This document shows, in pieces, positions 16,671 to 25,095 of a stretch of DNA of 64,000 bases. The position numbers and the translations under genes are program-made. Origin of the DNA: UBA9647 sp049522195 (GTDB lineage: Bacteria > Bacteroidota > Ignavibacteria > UBA10030); the NCBI GenBank assembly GCA_049522195.1, contig JBEKOB010000010.1, positions 1-64,000 on the forward strand, in the 5' to 3' direction. Within the stretch, counting starts at the first letter, position 1. Each line of letters begins with the position of its first letter. The notes beneath the pieces were generated by a model. That model was given only the letters and a program-made list of their open reading frames with translations. It had not been told where the DNA came from and searched no databases.

Positions 16671-18083
16671 TCATCGCACCAACGAATACACATAAGCAGT
16701 CACTTCTTCCACAGTAAGGGCTCGAAGGATGAGAAGTAATGTGAAGTAAGTCACAATCCCAACGGCCAGCAAAAGAAAAAAATTCAGCGGCAAGAAGAAC
16801 AAAATCAGCCCCATGATTGATGCAGCAAAGAAAGGTTTGACACTGATTCTCAACACGTACGAAAGACGAACAAACTTAGAAAATGTGACAAAATACACAA
16901 GCAATACAGACTCTGAAAGTATCCCGACAATTGACGGAGCTACAATACCCAGTAGAGGAACCAGGAGAAGATTTCCGACAATCGTCAATACACCTGCCAC
17001 CACATAACCCACAAAATAGGCGCGCTGATAATTAGCAGCGACGAGGACGTTCTCGAAAATCTGGCGATAGATCACGATCACGACCACCCAAACAGAGAGC
17101 TGAAAAACTATGACCGCCTTTTGATACTCTGGAGAATAGAGAAAGCCCATAATCCGGGAAGCGAGTATGGACCCACCTACTCCAATAGGTATAGCGGCAA
17201 AAACAAAAACCCGAAGGAGGTTCTTTAACGAATCGCTAAACAAGGTCATTGACTTCTTGTATGACTTCGCCATCGATGGGAAAGCAGCATTGGCAGCAGC
17301 CACAGCAGCAAATGCCAGGAGGAACAGGACAATCTTATACGCTGCCGAGAACAAACCAACGTCTTTGTCCGTCAAGAAGAAACCCAGAGCCATCGTTCCG
17401 AAGTTAAAGTTGATCTGCGTGATGAATGCTCCTGCTGCCAGCGGAATTGCCGCGACAAGCGTGCGTTTCAGTGCCGCGAGGTCAATCTTATCCCAGATTA
17501 ACCCGAACTTTCTGTGATATATTCCCATGAGCAAGCCAGCAGCAACGGCAATACCTATCACGTAGGACAGCGCAGCATGATTCAGGTTGTCACCGCTTTG
17601 CACAAAAAAGAAAACAAGGACCGCAAACACCATCCCTTTTGAGATTCTCCCCAGGGCAACATATTCCATCTCTTCAATACCTTGAAATACCCATTCGAAC
17701 AACACCGCTGACGGCAAGAGGGCAAGCCCGAAGACAAGGACAATCGATTGTATCTCACGAATCCTGGGAACAACAAAAGACACCACCACCAACAAAAGGA
17801 GAGAACCGACGGCGAGAATAGTCCGTAATGCCGTAATGTTCCACACGTGTTTGGAAATCTCCTCTTTATCTTGGGCGACAGCACGAGTTCCAAGGGTCTG
17901 CAGACCGAAATCCGCAAGGTAAAGAAAATAGAGGGCTGTGACGTGTGCGAATGAAAACTTTCCGAATCCCTCGGGCCCGAACACACTCGCTATGTGAACA
18001 AAGGCCCAGAGAGTGAATAGTTGGCCAATAACATTGGAAAGGAAAAGAGAAAGGAAATTCCTTGTGATTCGCCCGGAGATCAC
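16671..18083 (-). CDS. O-antigen/exopolysaccharide flippase Wzx
   Basis: 470 aa, 12-14 predicted membrane helices. The N-terminus RNFLSLFLSNVIGQLFTLWA and the PEGFGKFSFAH segment are typical of Wzx (RfbX). GTG at 18083-18081 overlaps the TGA stop of wzy, so the two are coupled. It would flip the undecaprenyl-diphosphate repeat unit to the periplasm for Wzy. The gene is visibly AT-richer than the housekeeping genes around, as is usual for serotype-determining genes and suggestive of transfer. A second flippase exists at 2083-3555. Confidence 0.93.
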   Translation of the reverse strand: MISGRITRNFLSLFLSNVIGQLFTLWAFVHIASVFGPEGFGKFSFAHVTALYFLYLADFGLQTLGTRAVAQDKEEISKHVWNITALRTILAVGSLLLLVVVSFVVPRIREIQSIVLVFGLALLPSAVLFEWVFQGIEEMEYVALGRISKGMVFAVLVFFFVQSGDNLNHAALSYVIGIAVAAGLLMGIYHRKFGLIWDKIDLAALKRTLVAAIPLAAGAFITQINFNFGTMALGFFLTDKDVGLFSAAYKIVLFLLAFAAVAAANAAFPSMAKSYKKSMTLFSDSLKNLLRVFVFAAIPIGVGGSILASRIMGFLYSPEYQKAVIVFQLSVWVVVIVIYRQIFENVLVAANYQRAYFVGYVVAGVLTIVGNLLLVPLLGIVAPSIVGILSESVLLVYFVTFSKFVRLSYVLRISVKPFFAASIMGLILFFLPLNFFLLLAVGIVTYFTLLLILRALTVEEVTAYVYSLVR

Positions 18084-19402
18084 ATCAATCGCCTTTCTCC
18101 CAAAGAACTCACTTCGTTGCTTTGAGGTGAGGGAACCAGCGAGTGAACATCACCCATCCGGGGTATCATCGTGCAGCGCAGAATCCAATACAACGCGAGC
18201 ATGTTGTAGAGAAACCAGAGGAAAGAAATGGGAAAAACGAAAAAAGAAATGAACATAACGAAAACCATGACTCCGTACGCTGTCACTCTCTTTATTGTTG
18301 GCTTTGTGCGCATTCGATAGTACAGAAGGCCTATGCCTAAGCCGAGCGTCCATGGAATCAGAATCAGACCAATGACACCGAAATCTCTATAGAGAACCCA
18401 GAACGCTGTATAGGTATTGTATCCACTGACAAGGTAGGGAAAGCGCTCAATGCCGAAGTAATCGCTGATCCAGTATTTGAGTCCTGTGATTGCCGTCACG
18501 AAATCAAACGTGAAGTACCCATAGGTGTGATGGTCCAACCAATTCACGGAACGAGCGAAATTCTCCAAATTCATGACCATATACATGTACGGCTCTGTAA
18601 GCGATGCGAAAGACTTCGGAAATCGCATCTTTGCTGTCGTATAGATATACATAGACAGAAGCTCAAGGTGACGTCCTCTCAGTGACGCGATCCAGTAAAA
18701 AAAGGCAGTAACGGCTCCAAGAAGAGGTAGTGCGGTTCTCAGTCGGATAGAGTTGGTCGCATAGTAAAGAAGAGTAAAGCACATCAGTGCAGCCATGATG
18801 ATTTGGAACCTCTGAAGAAGAAGGAAGTACGACCCGACGGCAATGAGAGATATAAATGTGAGGAATATTTTCTTCCCCTTTTTCCCCTGAACTAAGAGAT
18901 GATACAGAACGGTGAAGAAAATAATGAATGCAGTTGAATTAATAAACACCCCAAAACCAAAAACGTAGAAATCGACTCTTGAGATTTTTGTTCCGACAAC
19001 GAAAACCGGAAGAAAACCCTTGACCAAGTAAATAACAAGATACGAAATGCTGTAGACGGCAACGGCGGCAGAAACAAACCAGAAGAGCTGTGTTTCACGG
19101 ACTCTTTCTTTCCTTAACAACTGACGCATCTCACTGATAGGGACCAATTCTTTTTCAAGGTTCAAAACAAACGCGATGAATATCCCGACAAGAAAGGCCG
19201 CTATGCCTGTGAGCAGCAGAACCCAGCTCAAGAGATTCCAGGTATGCTGCAGCGCGCTGAATTTTAGTTCGGTGAGGCCAACGGCCAGGCTCCAGACGAA
19301 CCCGAACACGCGAGCCGGAGAAAGCATATCTGCTCCCTTTCGGAAACAGGAAAGCACTATTCCCAGGCAAATCCCGAAACACAACCAAGAAATCCAACTC
19401 AT
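18080..19402 (-). CDS. Repeat-unit polymerase, Wzy-like
   Basis: 440 aa from ATG 19402, which lies nine bases after a GGAG; an in-frame ATG at 19444 adds an acidic/hydrophilic leader before the first helix. About 11-12 membrane helices with a long periplasmic loop (residues about 230-330) rich in aromatic residues; the loop contains RGRHLELLSMYIY and the segment YFGIERFPYLVSGYNTYTAF, similar to O-antigen polymerases (OPSP/oligosaccharide repeat-unit polymerase). Wzy genes are poorly conserved, so the call rests on topology plus position between Wzz and Wzx. AT-rich, like Wzx. Confidence 0.85.
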   Translation of the reverse strand: MSWISWLCFGICLGIVLSCFRKGADMLSPARVFGFVWSLAVGLTELKFSALQHTWNLLSWVLLLTGIAAFLVGIFIAFVLNLEKELVPISEMRQLLRKERVRETQLFWFVSAAVAVYSISYLVIYLVKGFLPVFVVGTKISRVDFYVFGFGVFINSTAFIIFFTVLYHLLVQGKKGKKIFLTFISLIAVGSYFLLLQRFQIIMAALMCFTLLYYATNSIRLRTALPLLGAVTAFFYWIASLRGRHLELLSMYIYTTAKMRFPKSFASLTEPYMYMVMNLENFARSVNWLDHHTYGYFTFDFVTAITGLKYWISDYFGIERFPYLVSGYNTYTAFWVLYRDFGVIGLILIPWTLGLGIGLLYYRMRTKPTIKRVTAYGVMVFVMFISFFVFPISFLWFLYNMLALYWILRCTMIPRMGDVHSLVPSPQSNEVSSLGERRLM

Positions 19403-19516
19403 CGCGTGAGTCTCCGCAGCCGCTTCACGTTCGCACCTCCCCATCCAGCGAGGTCCGAGAAAACAAAGTTCAAGAAGATCATCCTTTTGACCGTCAGGAA
19501 TGGAGTGACGCCTACT

Positions 19517-20812
19517 TTACTTCCTCGCATTTCGCTTCCACCGCAACCCGAACCAATCCGACCGCACTGTTGACCACATCGACGCGACCCGGTCGGGATC
19601 CAGCGCTCTCACCTTCCGCGCACCTTCAATGGCGAAAACGATGGTCAGCGCCACGAGTGTCGAGATGGCCATGGAAAGCCAACCGTAGAGTGCAATTTTC
19701 GGCTTCGCCTTCCTTTCAGGGACCTGTGCGGAGTCGAGCACAATCACCGACGGGGTTGCCCGCTGCTCTTCCACTTTGGCTTGTTCGTAGAGGGGCGTGA
19801 CGAATTGCAGGATCTTATATTGAATCTCGACATCCCGGTAGCGCCGTACATAGTCGGATCCGAGCTGGGGAGCCTGCTTGAAAGGAACGAGCACCTTCAC
19901 ATCCCCTTTCTCTCCCCCCGTTCCGTCGTTGAGCTGCCGTATCTTGTCGCGCATGGCATCGAGCTCGATCTCTGCCGCGCGGATGCTTGGATGCCCGCTC
20001 GCGAGCGTCTGGCGGAGCACGGTCAGCTGAACATCCTGGACCTCCATCTTTCCGTAGATTTCAGCCATCGCCTTGATTGAGGCCTCCAGTTGTTCAGGAA
20101 GCGCAACAACGCCGTACTTCTGCTGGAACGCCTTCAAAGAATCCTCTGCCGCCCGTATGTCGGAAAGATTCTTCTTGTAGCGTGATTCAATGAACTCCCG
20201 GTTCGCGCGTGCGTTCTGAACCTGCAACTCCGAGTTCGTCTCGTTCAACAGGCGGACGAAATAGTTCGCCATGTCAGCGGCACGCTGCGGGTCCATGTCG
20301 TAGACGGTGATAAACAGGTTCCCCTCATCGGCGATCTCAAAACCCACGTTGGAAAGAAGCTCCTTCATCGTTTTCTCACGCGGGTAGTTTGTGACTTCGT
20401 ACACCTTTGTGAGATTGAACCGGTCAATCACCTTCAGAAGGACAGTTTCGCTCGACAGGATCGCCCGGTATCTGTCCATCTCAGAGGAGCCCGTGAGGGC
20501 GGAGAGAGAACGGCCCGGCGATATGGAGCGCACGAGCGACGAGATCCCCTCGAGCCCCGAAAACATATCCGCCTTCTCAGCCGGAAAAACCGATGCAGTC
20601 GCTTTGTACCACTTCGGGCTCAGGATTGCTATGATCACGACAATAACTGTCGTGATGAAGACCGTTCGCACAATGAATTTTCTCCAATGGGCTATCACAG
20701 CAAGGAAATCCAGAAGGGCATTCCCTACAGGCTTCGGGCCCTCGGCTTGGGTTGTGGGTTCTCCTGGAAGTCCTGACGGCTGACCAGTCACTTCTTTTGG
20801 GCTGTTCTTCAT
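19517..20812 (-). CDS. Chain-length determinant protein, Wzz/GNVR type
   Basis: 431 aa. N-terminal proline/glutamine-rich cytosolic tail, membrane helix near residues 48-68 (FIVRTVFITTVIVVIIAIL), Wzz domain (SPKWYKATASVFPAEKAD), a long periplasmic coiled region (residues about 195-300) and a second helix near 382-402 (ALYGWLSMAISTLVALTIVF) followed by a short basic tail. Pro in VPERKAKPKIALYG is the conserved Wzz proline before the second helix. No C-terminal BY-kinase domain. It regulates the length of the polysaccharide made by Wzy and partners the SLBB export protein upstream. Confidence 0.92.
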   Translation of the reverse strand: MKNSPKEVTGQPSGLPGEPTTQAEGPKPVGNALLDFLAVIAHWRKFIVRTVFITTVIVVIIAILSPKWYKATASVFPAEKADMFSGLEGISSLVRSISPGRSLSALTGSSEMDRYRAILSSETVLLKVIDRFNLTKVYEVTNYPREKTMKELLSNVGFEIADEGNLFITVYDMDPQRAADMANYFVRLLNETNSELQVQNARANREFIESRYKKNLSDIRAAEDSLKAFQQKYGVVALPEQLEASIKAMAEIYGKMEVQDVQLTVLRQTLASGHPSIRAAEIELDAMRDKIRQLNDGTGGEKGDVKVLVPFKQAPQLGSDYVRRYRDVEIQYKILQFVTPLYEQAKVEEQRATPSVIVLDSAQVPERKAKPKIALYGWLSMAISTLVALTIVFAIEGARKVRALDPDRVASMWSTVRSDWFGLRWKRNARK

Positions 20813-20879
20813 TTCAACACGCCTGGGAAAATGAGTACGGTTGCATTGGATTTAGAATATCGTCGTAGCGTGCTCATAA

Positions 20880-22616
20880 CTACTTCGCTGCACGCATGGC
20901 ATAAATCAACGTTGTAACAGAAAGGAAAATCGTCACGACATCACGGAAGTACGGATAGTAATACCCAAACCCTTTTCTCGGTTCTTTCGGAACCCAGATG
21001 CGGTCGCCCGACTCAATCGTCGTATCGCCAGGCTTGAACCAGCTGAACGTCCCTCCTTTGATGATCCGGACTTCACCTTCATCAGCAAACTCCTGATAGT
21101 CGCCAGCCTTCCGGACATAGAAGCGATAGTTTTCGCCGGGGACATACGCAACATACCCGGGATTGGCTACCTGGCCCTGCACGAGGACCGAACGCTCATC
21201 AGATGGGATGTAGATGAAATCCTCATGGTGGAGGATAACATCGCTCAATGTGTCCTTGTCCACGAGAAGCGATTTGAAATTCACCACGACCGGCTGACGC
21301 CCAACCTTGACATCCAGGAAGAAATACGTACTGTCAACTGACAGAAACTGATGCGCACGTAGATAGTTCAGATAGTCAAGCTGAGACGCATCGGGAACAT
21401 TGTACTTTTCATCTTTTCGCCAAACGACCGAGGAACCCAGCAAAGCTCGATTCGTTGGTCCTCCGGCGGCACGCAGAATCTGTGAGAGCTTCGTCGTTTC
21501 GCGGGTGATCGGGTAGTCTCCGGGGGAAGCAACCTCTCCACCAACCGTGACAAAGAAGTCCCTTCGCCTGTCCATCTGATGTCTGACGAGGATGCGGTCA
21601 CCCCGTTGGAGAGGAACGTCTGAAGCTCTTCCGGCGAGGATCGCGTCGAGGTCTACGGAAATTTCCTGGGATCTGTCCCCGGTTTTTTCAGATCGATAGA
21701 TGGTCGTGGCCTGCCGATCGGCGGTCTCAAGCAGCCCCTGCGCAATCCGGATCAATCCCAGCAGGCTGTCCCCCTGGATAAACTCATACCGTCCGGGCAC
21801 ATTGACAGCGCCGTGGATACTGATGAAATTCGTAGAGAGGGTCGTGCTTGGAACGACGATGAGATCCCCGTCGACGAGAAAGGGATTGTATTTATTTTCG
21901 AGCGTTGCATAGTACTTTGGAATATCAACGCGAAGCGTGTCCCCGTTGCGGCGTATCAACTTGATGTTCCGCGTTGAGGTCTGTTCATCGAGCTCGGTCT
22001 TCGAAGTGATTTTCGGGATCCTGAAATCATCCTGGAACACAGGCAGTCCGGTAGGCGAAAGCGCCGGAATTGTAAAGGTTGTGTTTGGCGTCTTCACTTC
22101 GCTGGCACCCAGGAGGACAATTTTCTCGACCCGTTCGATGGCACTGGCGATGTATTGTCCGGGTCTTGAAACGGCCCCGCGCAACGTCACGATCAGTGAG
22201 CGCGGGCGAACAAGCGTCATCGAGACACTCCCCGGCTTGTATTTCTTTTCCACGGCCTCTGCAACGCGCTTCTTCGCCTCAGCGAGTGTGATGTCTGCTA
22301 CGCGGATTTCTCCGACCGTCGGGATGAGGAGCGTCCCTTCCGGCGTGACCAGGATCATGTACTCCAACGGAGGCACGCCCCAGAAGGTGAGCGTAAACAT
22401 GTCGTACGGGCCTACGATGTACTGAGTCGGGTCAACCGATCCTTCCATCGGAATACCGGTGAATTTCTGTCCGGTCTCTTCCTTTCCTTTTTGGTCCGAC
22501 TGTGACGTCTTGCCGCTCGCCTGATCCCAGATGGAGGTGGGTTTCTCCTGCGCACGGGAGGACACCATGACAACGCATAAACAGACTACGATCCATATCT
22601 TCGCGCGGGTGTTCAT
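20880..22616 (-). CDS. Polysaccharide export protein with several SLBB domains (Wza-like)
   Basis: 578 aa. Signal peptide (IWIVVCLCVVMVSSRAQ), then a Poly_export domain (YIVGPYDMFTLTFWGVPPLE, TPEGTLLIPTVGEI) and repeated SLBB domains, recognisable by VTLRGAVSRPGQYI, ISIHGAVNVPGRYEF, VTVGGEVASPGDYPI and VLVQGQVANPGYVAYV. A C-terminal membrane helix (RDVVTIFLSVTTLIYAMRAA) closes the protein. This is the outer-membrane export channel component for the capsule or exopolysaccharide; larger than E. coli Wza (379 aa) because of extra SLBB repeats. I see no lipobox cysteine. It lies 13 bases after wecB. Confidence 0.93.
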   Translation of the reverse strand: MNTRAKIWIVVCLCVVMVSSRAQEKPTSIWDQASGKTSQSDQKGKEETGQKFTGIPMEGSVDPTQYIVGPYDMFTLTFWGVPPLEYMILVTPEGTLLIPTVGEIRVADITLAEAKKRVAEAVEKKYKPGSVSMTLVRPRSLIVTLRGAVSRPGQYIASAIERVEKIVLLGASEVKTPNTTFTIPALSPTGLPVFQDDFRIPKITSKTELDEQTSTRNIKLIRRNGDTLRVDIPKYYATLENKYNPFLVDGDLIVVPSTTLSTNFISIHGAVNVPGRYEFIQGDSLLGLIRIAQGLLETADRQATTIYRSEKTGDRSQEISVDLDAILAGRASDVPLQRGDRILVRHQMDRRRDFFVTVGGEVASPGDYPITRETTKLSQILRAAGGPTNRALLGSSVVWRKDEKYNVPDASQLDYLNYLRAHQFLSVDSTYFFLDVKVGRQPVVVNFKSLLVDKDTLSDVILHHEDFIYIPSDERSVLVQGQVANPGYVAYVPGENYRFYVRKAGDYQEFADEGEVRIIKGGTFSWFKPGDTTIESGDRIWVPKEPRKGFGYYYPYFRDVVTIFLSVTTLIYAMRAAK

Positions 22617-22629
22617 TCGGAACCGCTCC

Positions 22630-23727
22630 TTAGATTTTCTTCAAAATGATTTCTGTAATTCGGTGAGCCGCTTTGCCATCCCACAATTCGGGCACTCGCC
22701 CCTTGCGAGCCATTCCATTGTATACATCGAAACTGTTCTTCACAACAAGGTCAACATCGAGTCCGCACAGTTTGTTCGTGCCGATTTCGCACGTGATGGG
22801 GCGCTCGGTGTTCTCACGGAGCGTGAGACACGGCACTCCCAGGAAGGTCGTCTCTTCCTGAATGCCCCCCGAGTCGGTTATGACCAGCTGTGCCTGATCC
22901 ATCAGGCATAGGAATTCCAGGTACCCCAGCGGCTCCGTAATGCTTAGATTTGAAATCTTTGCCGCGCATTCGCCCAACCGATGGTGCTCAAGCATCTTCC
23001 TGGTCCTCGGGTGGACAGGGAAGATGATCGACGTACGGCTCGCGAGCTTTTCGAAGATGCTGACGATTTTCTCAAGCCCCTCCTCTGTATCCACATTGCT
23101 CGGCCTGTGGAGCGTGACAAGTGTGAACTGCTTCGGCCTAACATTGAATTGGTCCAATGTCTTCAGGCGTGCTGCTTTCTCGCGATAGTGGACCAGGGAA
23201 TCGATCATCACATTCCCAACATAGAAAATCTTGTTCTCCGCGACGCCTTCCCGGCGAAGATTATGGAGACCACTCGGTTCACTGACAAAGAGATACTCTG
23301 AGATGACGTCAGTCAATATCCGGTTGATCTCTTCCGGCATCGTCCTGTCAAAGCTCCTCAGGCCCGCTTCAACGTGAGCTACAGGAATCCCCATTTTCAC
23401 GCTGACAAGGCTCGCCGCCACAGTTGAATTCACATCCCCGACAACGATCACAAGGTCGGGCTGCTGTTCAGCCAGTACTCTCTCCAGCCCCAGCATGACT
23501 TTTGATGTCTGCTCGGCATGCGTGCCTGATCCGACGCCCAGATAGAAATCGGGATGGGGGAGCTCGAGATCGTCGAAGAATACTTTCGACATCGCCTCAT
23601 CATAGTGTTGGCCGGTATGAACGATCAGGTGACGGACGGAGTCCGAATACCGCTGGAACGCCTTATGCAGCGGGGCAACCTTCATAAAATTCGGTCTAGC
23701 ACCGACGATGCTGATGATGGTTTTCAA
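22630..23727 (-). CDS. wecB: UDP-N-acetylglucosamine 2-epimerase, non-hydrolysing
   Basis: 365 aa, normal length. IVGARPNFMKVAPLHKAF at the N-terminus, HTGQHYDEAMSKVFF, VHVEAGLRSFDRTMPEEINR-type segment (here AHVEAGLRSF), VTLHRPSNVD and the C-terminal ITDSGGIQEETTFLGVPCLT are diagnostic. It interconverts UDP-GlcNAc and UDP-ManNAc, supplying ManNAc or ManNAcA units for the surface glycan. Second gene of the polysaccharide operon, downstream of rfbB by 92 bases and directly followed by the export gene. Confidence 0.96.
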   Translation of the reverse strand: MKTIISIVGARPNFMKVAPLHKAFQRYSDSVRHLIVHTGQHYDEAMSKVFFDDLELPHPDFYLGVGSGTHAEQTSKVMLGLERVLAEQQPDLVIVVGDVNSTVAASLVSVKMGIPVAHVEAGLRSFDRTMPEEINRILTDVISEYLFVSEPSGLHNLRREGVAENKIFYVGNVMIDSLVHYREKAARLKTLDQFNVRPKQFTLVTLHRPSNVDTEEGLEKIVSIFEKLASRTSIIFPVHPRTRKMLEHHRLGECAAKISNLSITEPLGYLEFLCLMDQAQLVITDSGGIQEETTFLGVPCLTLRENTERPITCEIGTNKLCGLDVDLVVKNSFDVYNGMARKGRVPELWDGKAAHRITEIILKKI

Positions 23728-23819
23728 TGCTGAAACTGTGTGTGGTTAATCGGTTAAATGGTTAACTGGAACCTGAACATTCTGTATTCTGACTTCTGAA
23801 TTCTCGCTTCTACAATCCC

Positions 23820-24830
23820 TCACCTTCCCTCGTACATCTTCCTGTAATACTCTTTGTACTCTCCGCTGATAATTCGCTGCCACCAGGCGACGTTTTCCCG
23901 GTACCAGAGAATCGTTTGGGCGATTCCCGCCTGGAATGTGTGGTGCGGCTCCCAACCCAGGTCGCGCGAAATTTTCCCCGCATCGATGGCATACCGACGG
24001 TCGTGGCCGAGGCGGTCTTTCACGAATGAAATCAGCGATTCGGGTTTCCCGAGGGTCGCAAGAATCGTTTTCACGACGTCGATATTCTTCTCTTCTGAAT
24101 TTCCGCCGATATTGTACACTTCTCCCGGGATTCCCTTGTGCAGGACTGCATCAATCGCCGCACAGTGATCGGTCACGTGGATCCAGTCACGGACATTCGT
24201 GCCATCACCGTACACCGGCAACGGCTTGTCATTCATTGCGTTAGCTATCATCAGCGGGATCAGCTTCTCGGGAAACTGATAGGGACCGTAGTTATTTGAG
24301 CACCGGGTGACAACGATGGGAAGGCCAAACGTGTGCTGATACGCGAGCGCTAGCAAGTCGGCCGAAGCTTTGCTGGCCGCGTACGGACTATTGGGGTGCA
24401 GCGGCGTGTCTTCTCTGAATTTTCCTTCCGGACCAAGCGAACCATAGACCTCATCAGTTGATATCTGGACAAAGCTCTTCAGCGGGTACGCCTTCGCCAT
24501 TTCCAGCAACACATTCGTGCCCATGACATTTGTGCGCACAAATTCCGCCGCGCCGACGATGCTACGGTCGACGTGCGATTCTGCCGCAAAATTGATCACC
24601 GCATCAAAGTGCCGCTCTTCAAAAAGGGATCGGACCAGAGACGCATCGCAAATATCCCCCTGGACGAACGAATGACGCGGGTTTTCCTCCACGTCCTTCA
24701 GGTTTTCCAGATTGCCGGCATACGTCAGTTTGTCCAGGTTGACGACACGATATGTCGGGTGCATGTCCAGCATACAATGGACGAAGTTGCTTCCGATAAA
24801 GCCAGCACCACCCGTAACGAGGAGGTTCAT
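23820..24830 (-). CDS. rfbB: dTDP-glucose 4,6-dehydratase
   Basis: 336 aa extended SDR. NAD site GGAGFIG at 7-13; the catalytic DE pair in ISTDEVYGSLG; the Tyr/Lys of SPYAASKASADLL; RCSNNYGPYQFPEKLIPL is the typical RfbB signature. It converts dTDP-glucose to dTDP-4-keto-6-deoxyglucose, precursor of L-rhamnose and of many amino-deoxy sugars. RfbA, RfbC and RfbD are not in the window, so either they lie elsewhere or the product feeds the DegT aminotransferase at 8159-9271. First gene of the polysaccharide run; no Shine-Dalgarno sequence is visible before its ATG. Confidence 0.96.
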   Translation of the reverse strand: MNLLVTGGAGFIGSNFVHCMLDMHPTYRVVNLDKLTYAGNLENLKDVEENPRHSFVQGDICDASLVRSLFEERHFDAVINFAAESHVDRSIVGAAEFVRTNVMGTNVLLEMAKAYPLKSFVQISTDEVYGSLGPEGKFREDTPLHPNSPYAASKASADLLALAYQHTFGLPIVVTRCSNNYGPYQFPEKLIPLMIANAMNDKPLPVYGDGTNVRDWIHVTDHCAAIDAVLHKGIPGEVYNIGGNSEEKNIDVVKTILATLGKPESLISFVKDRLGHDRRYAIDAGKISRDLGWEPHHTFQAGIAQTILWYRENVAWWQRIISGEYKEYYRKMYEGR

Positions 24831-25095
24831 GGTAATTGTCGATTAAGAAAATGGGACAAACCACCCCTGCAATTAGGGAATTTAGCAAATAATGAATGAA
24901 GATAAAAGCTTCTTGAGCCTGAGAGCGGATCAGATATACAAACAAACGTGTAATGGTACGGTAGATCGTCGGATGGATCGATAAAGCAGTATCAAGAGGA
25001 AAGTCTGTAGGGCCTCGGCGTTGTTCTTAGTGCAGAATCAACTTAACGAAAAATCGGCCGACTGTCAACCAGCCGTTCTCGTTCGTTGGAAATCC
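24831..25095. other. Intergenic region ahead of the polysaccharide locus
   Basis: 265 bases between the argS stop and the rfbB start, both minus strand. It should hold the argS terminator and the promoter of the polysaccharide operon. It is AT-rich near rfbB (24840-24960), but I could not assign a convincing -35/-10 pair nor a stem followed by a T-run. No small ORF is convincing. Confidence 0.4.
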
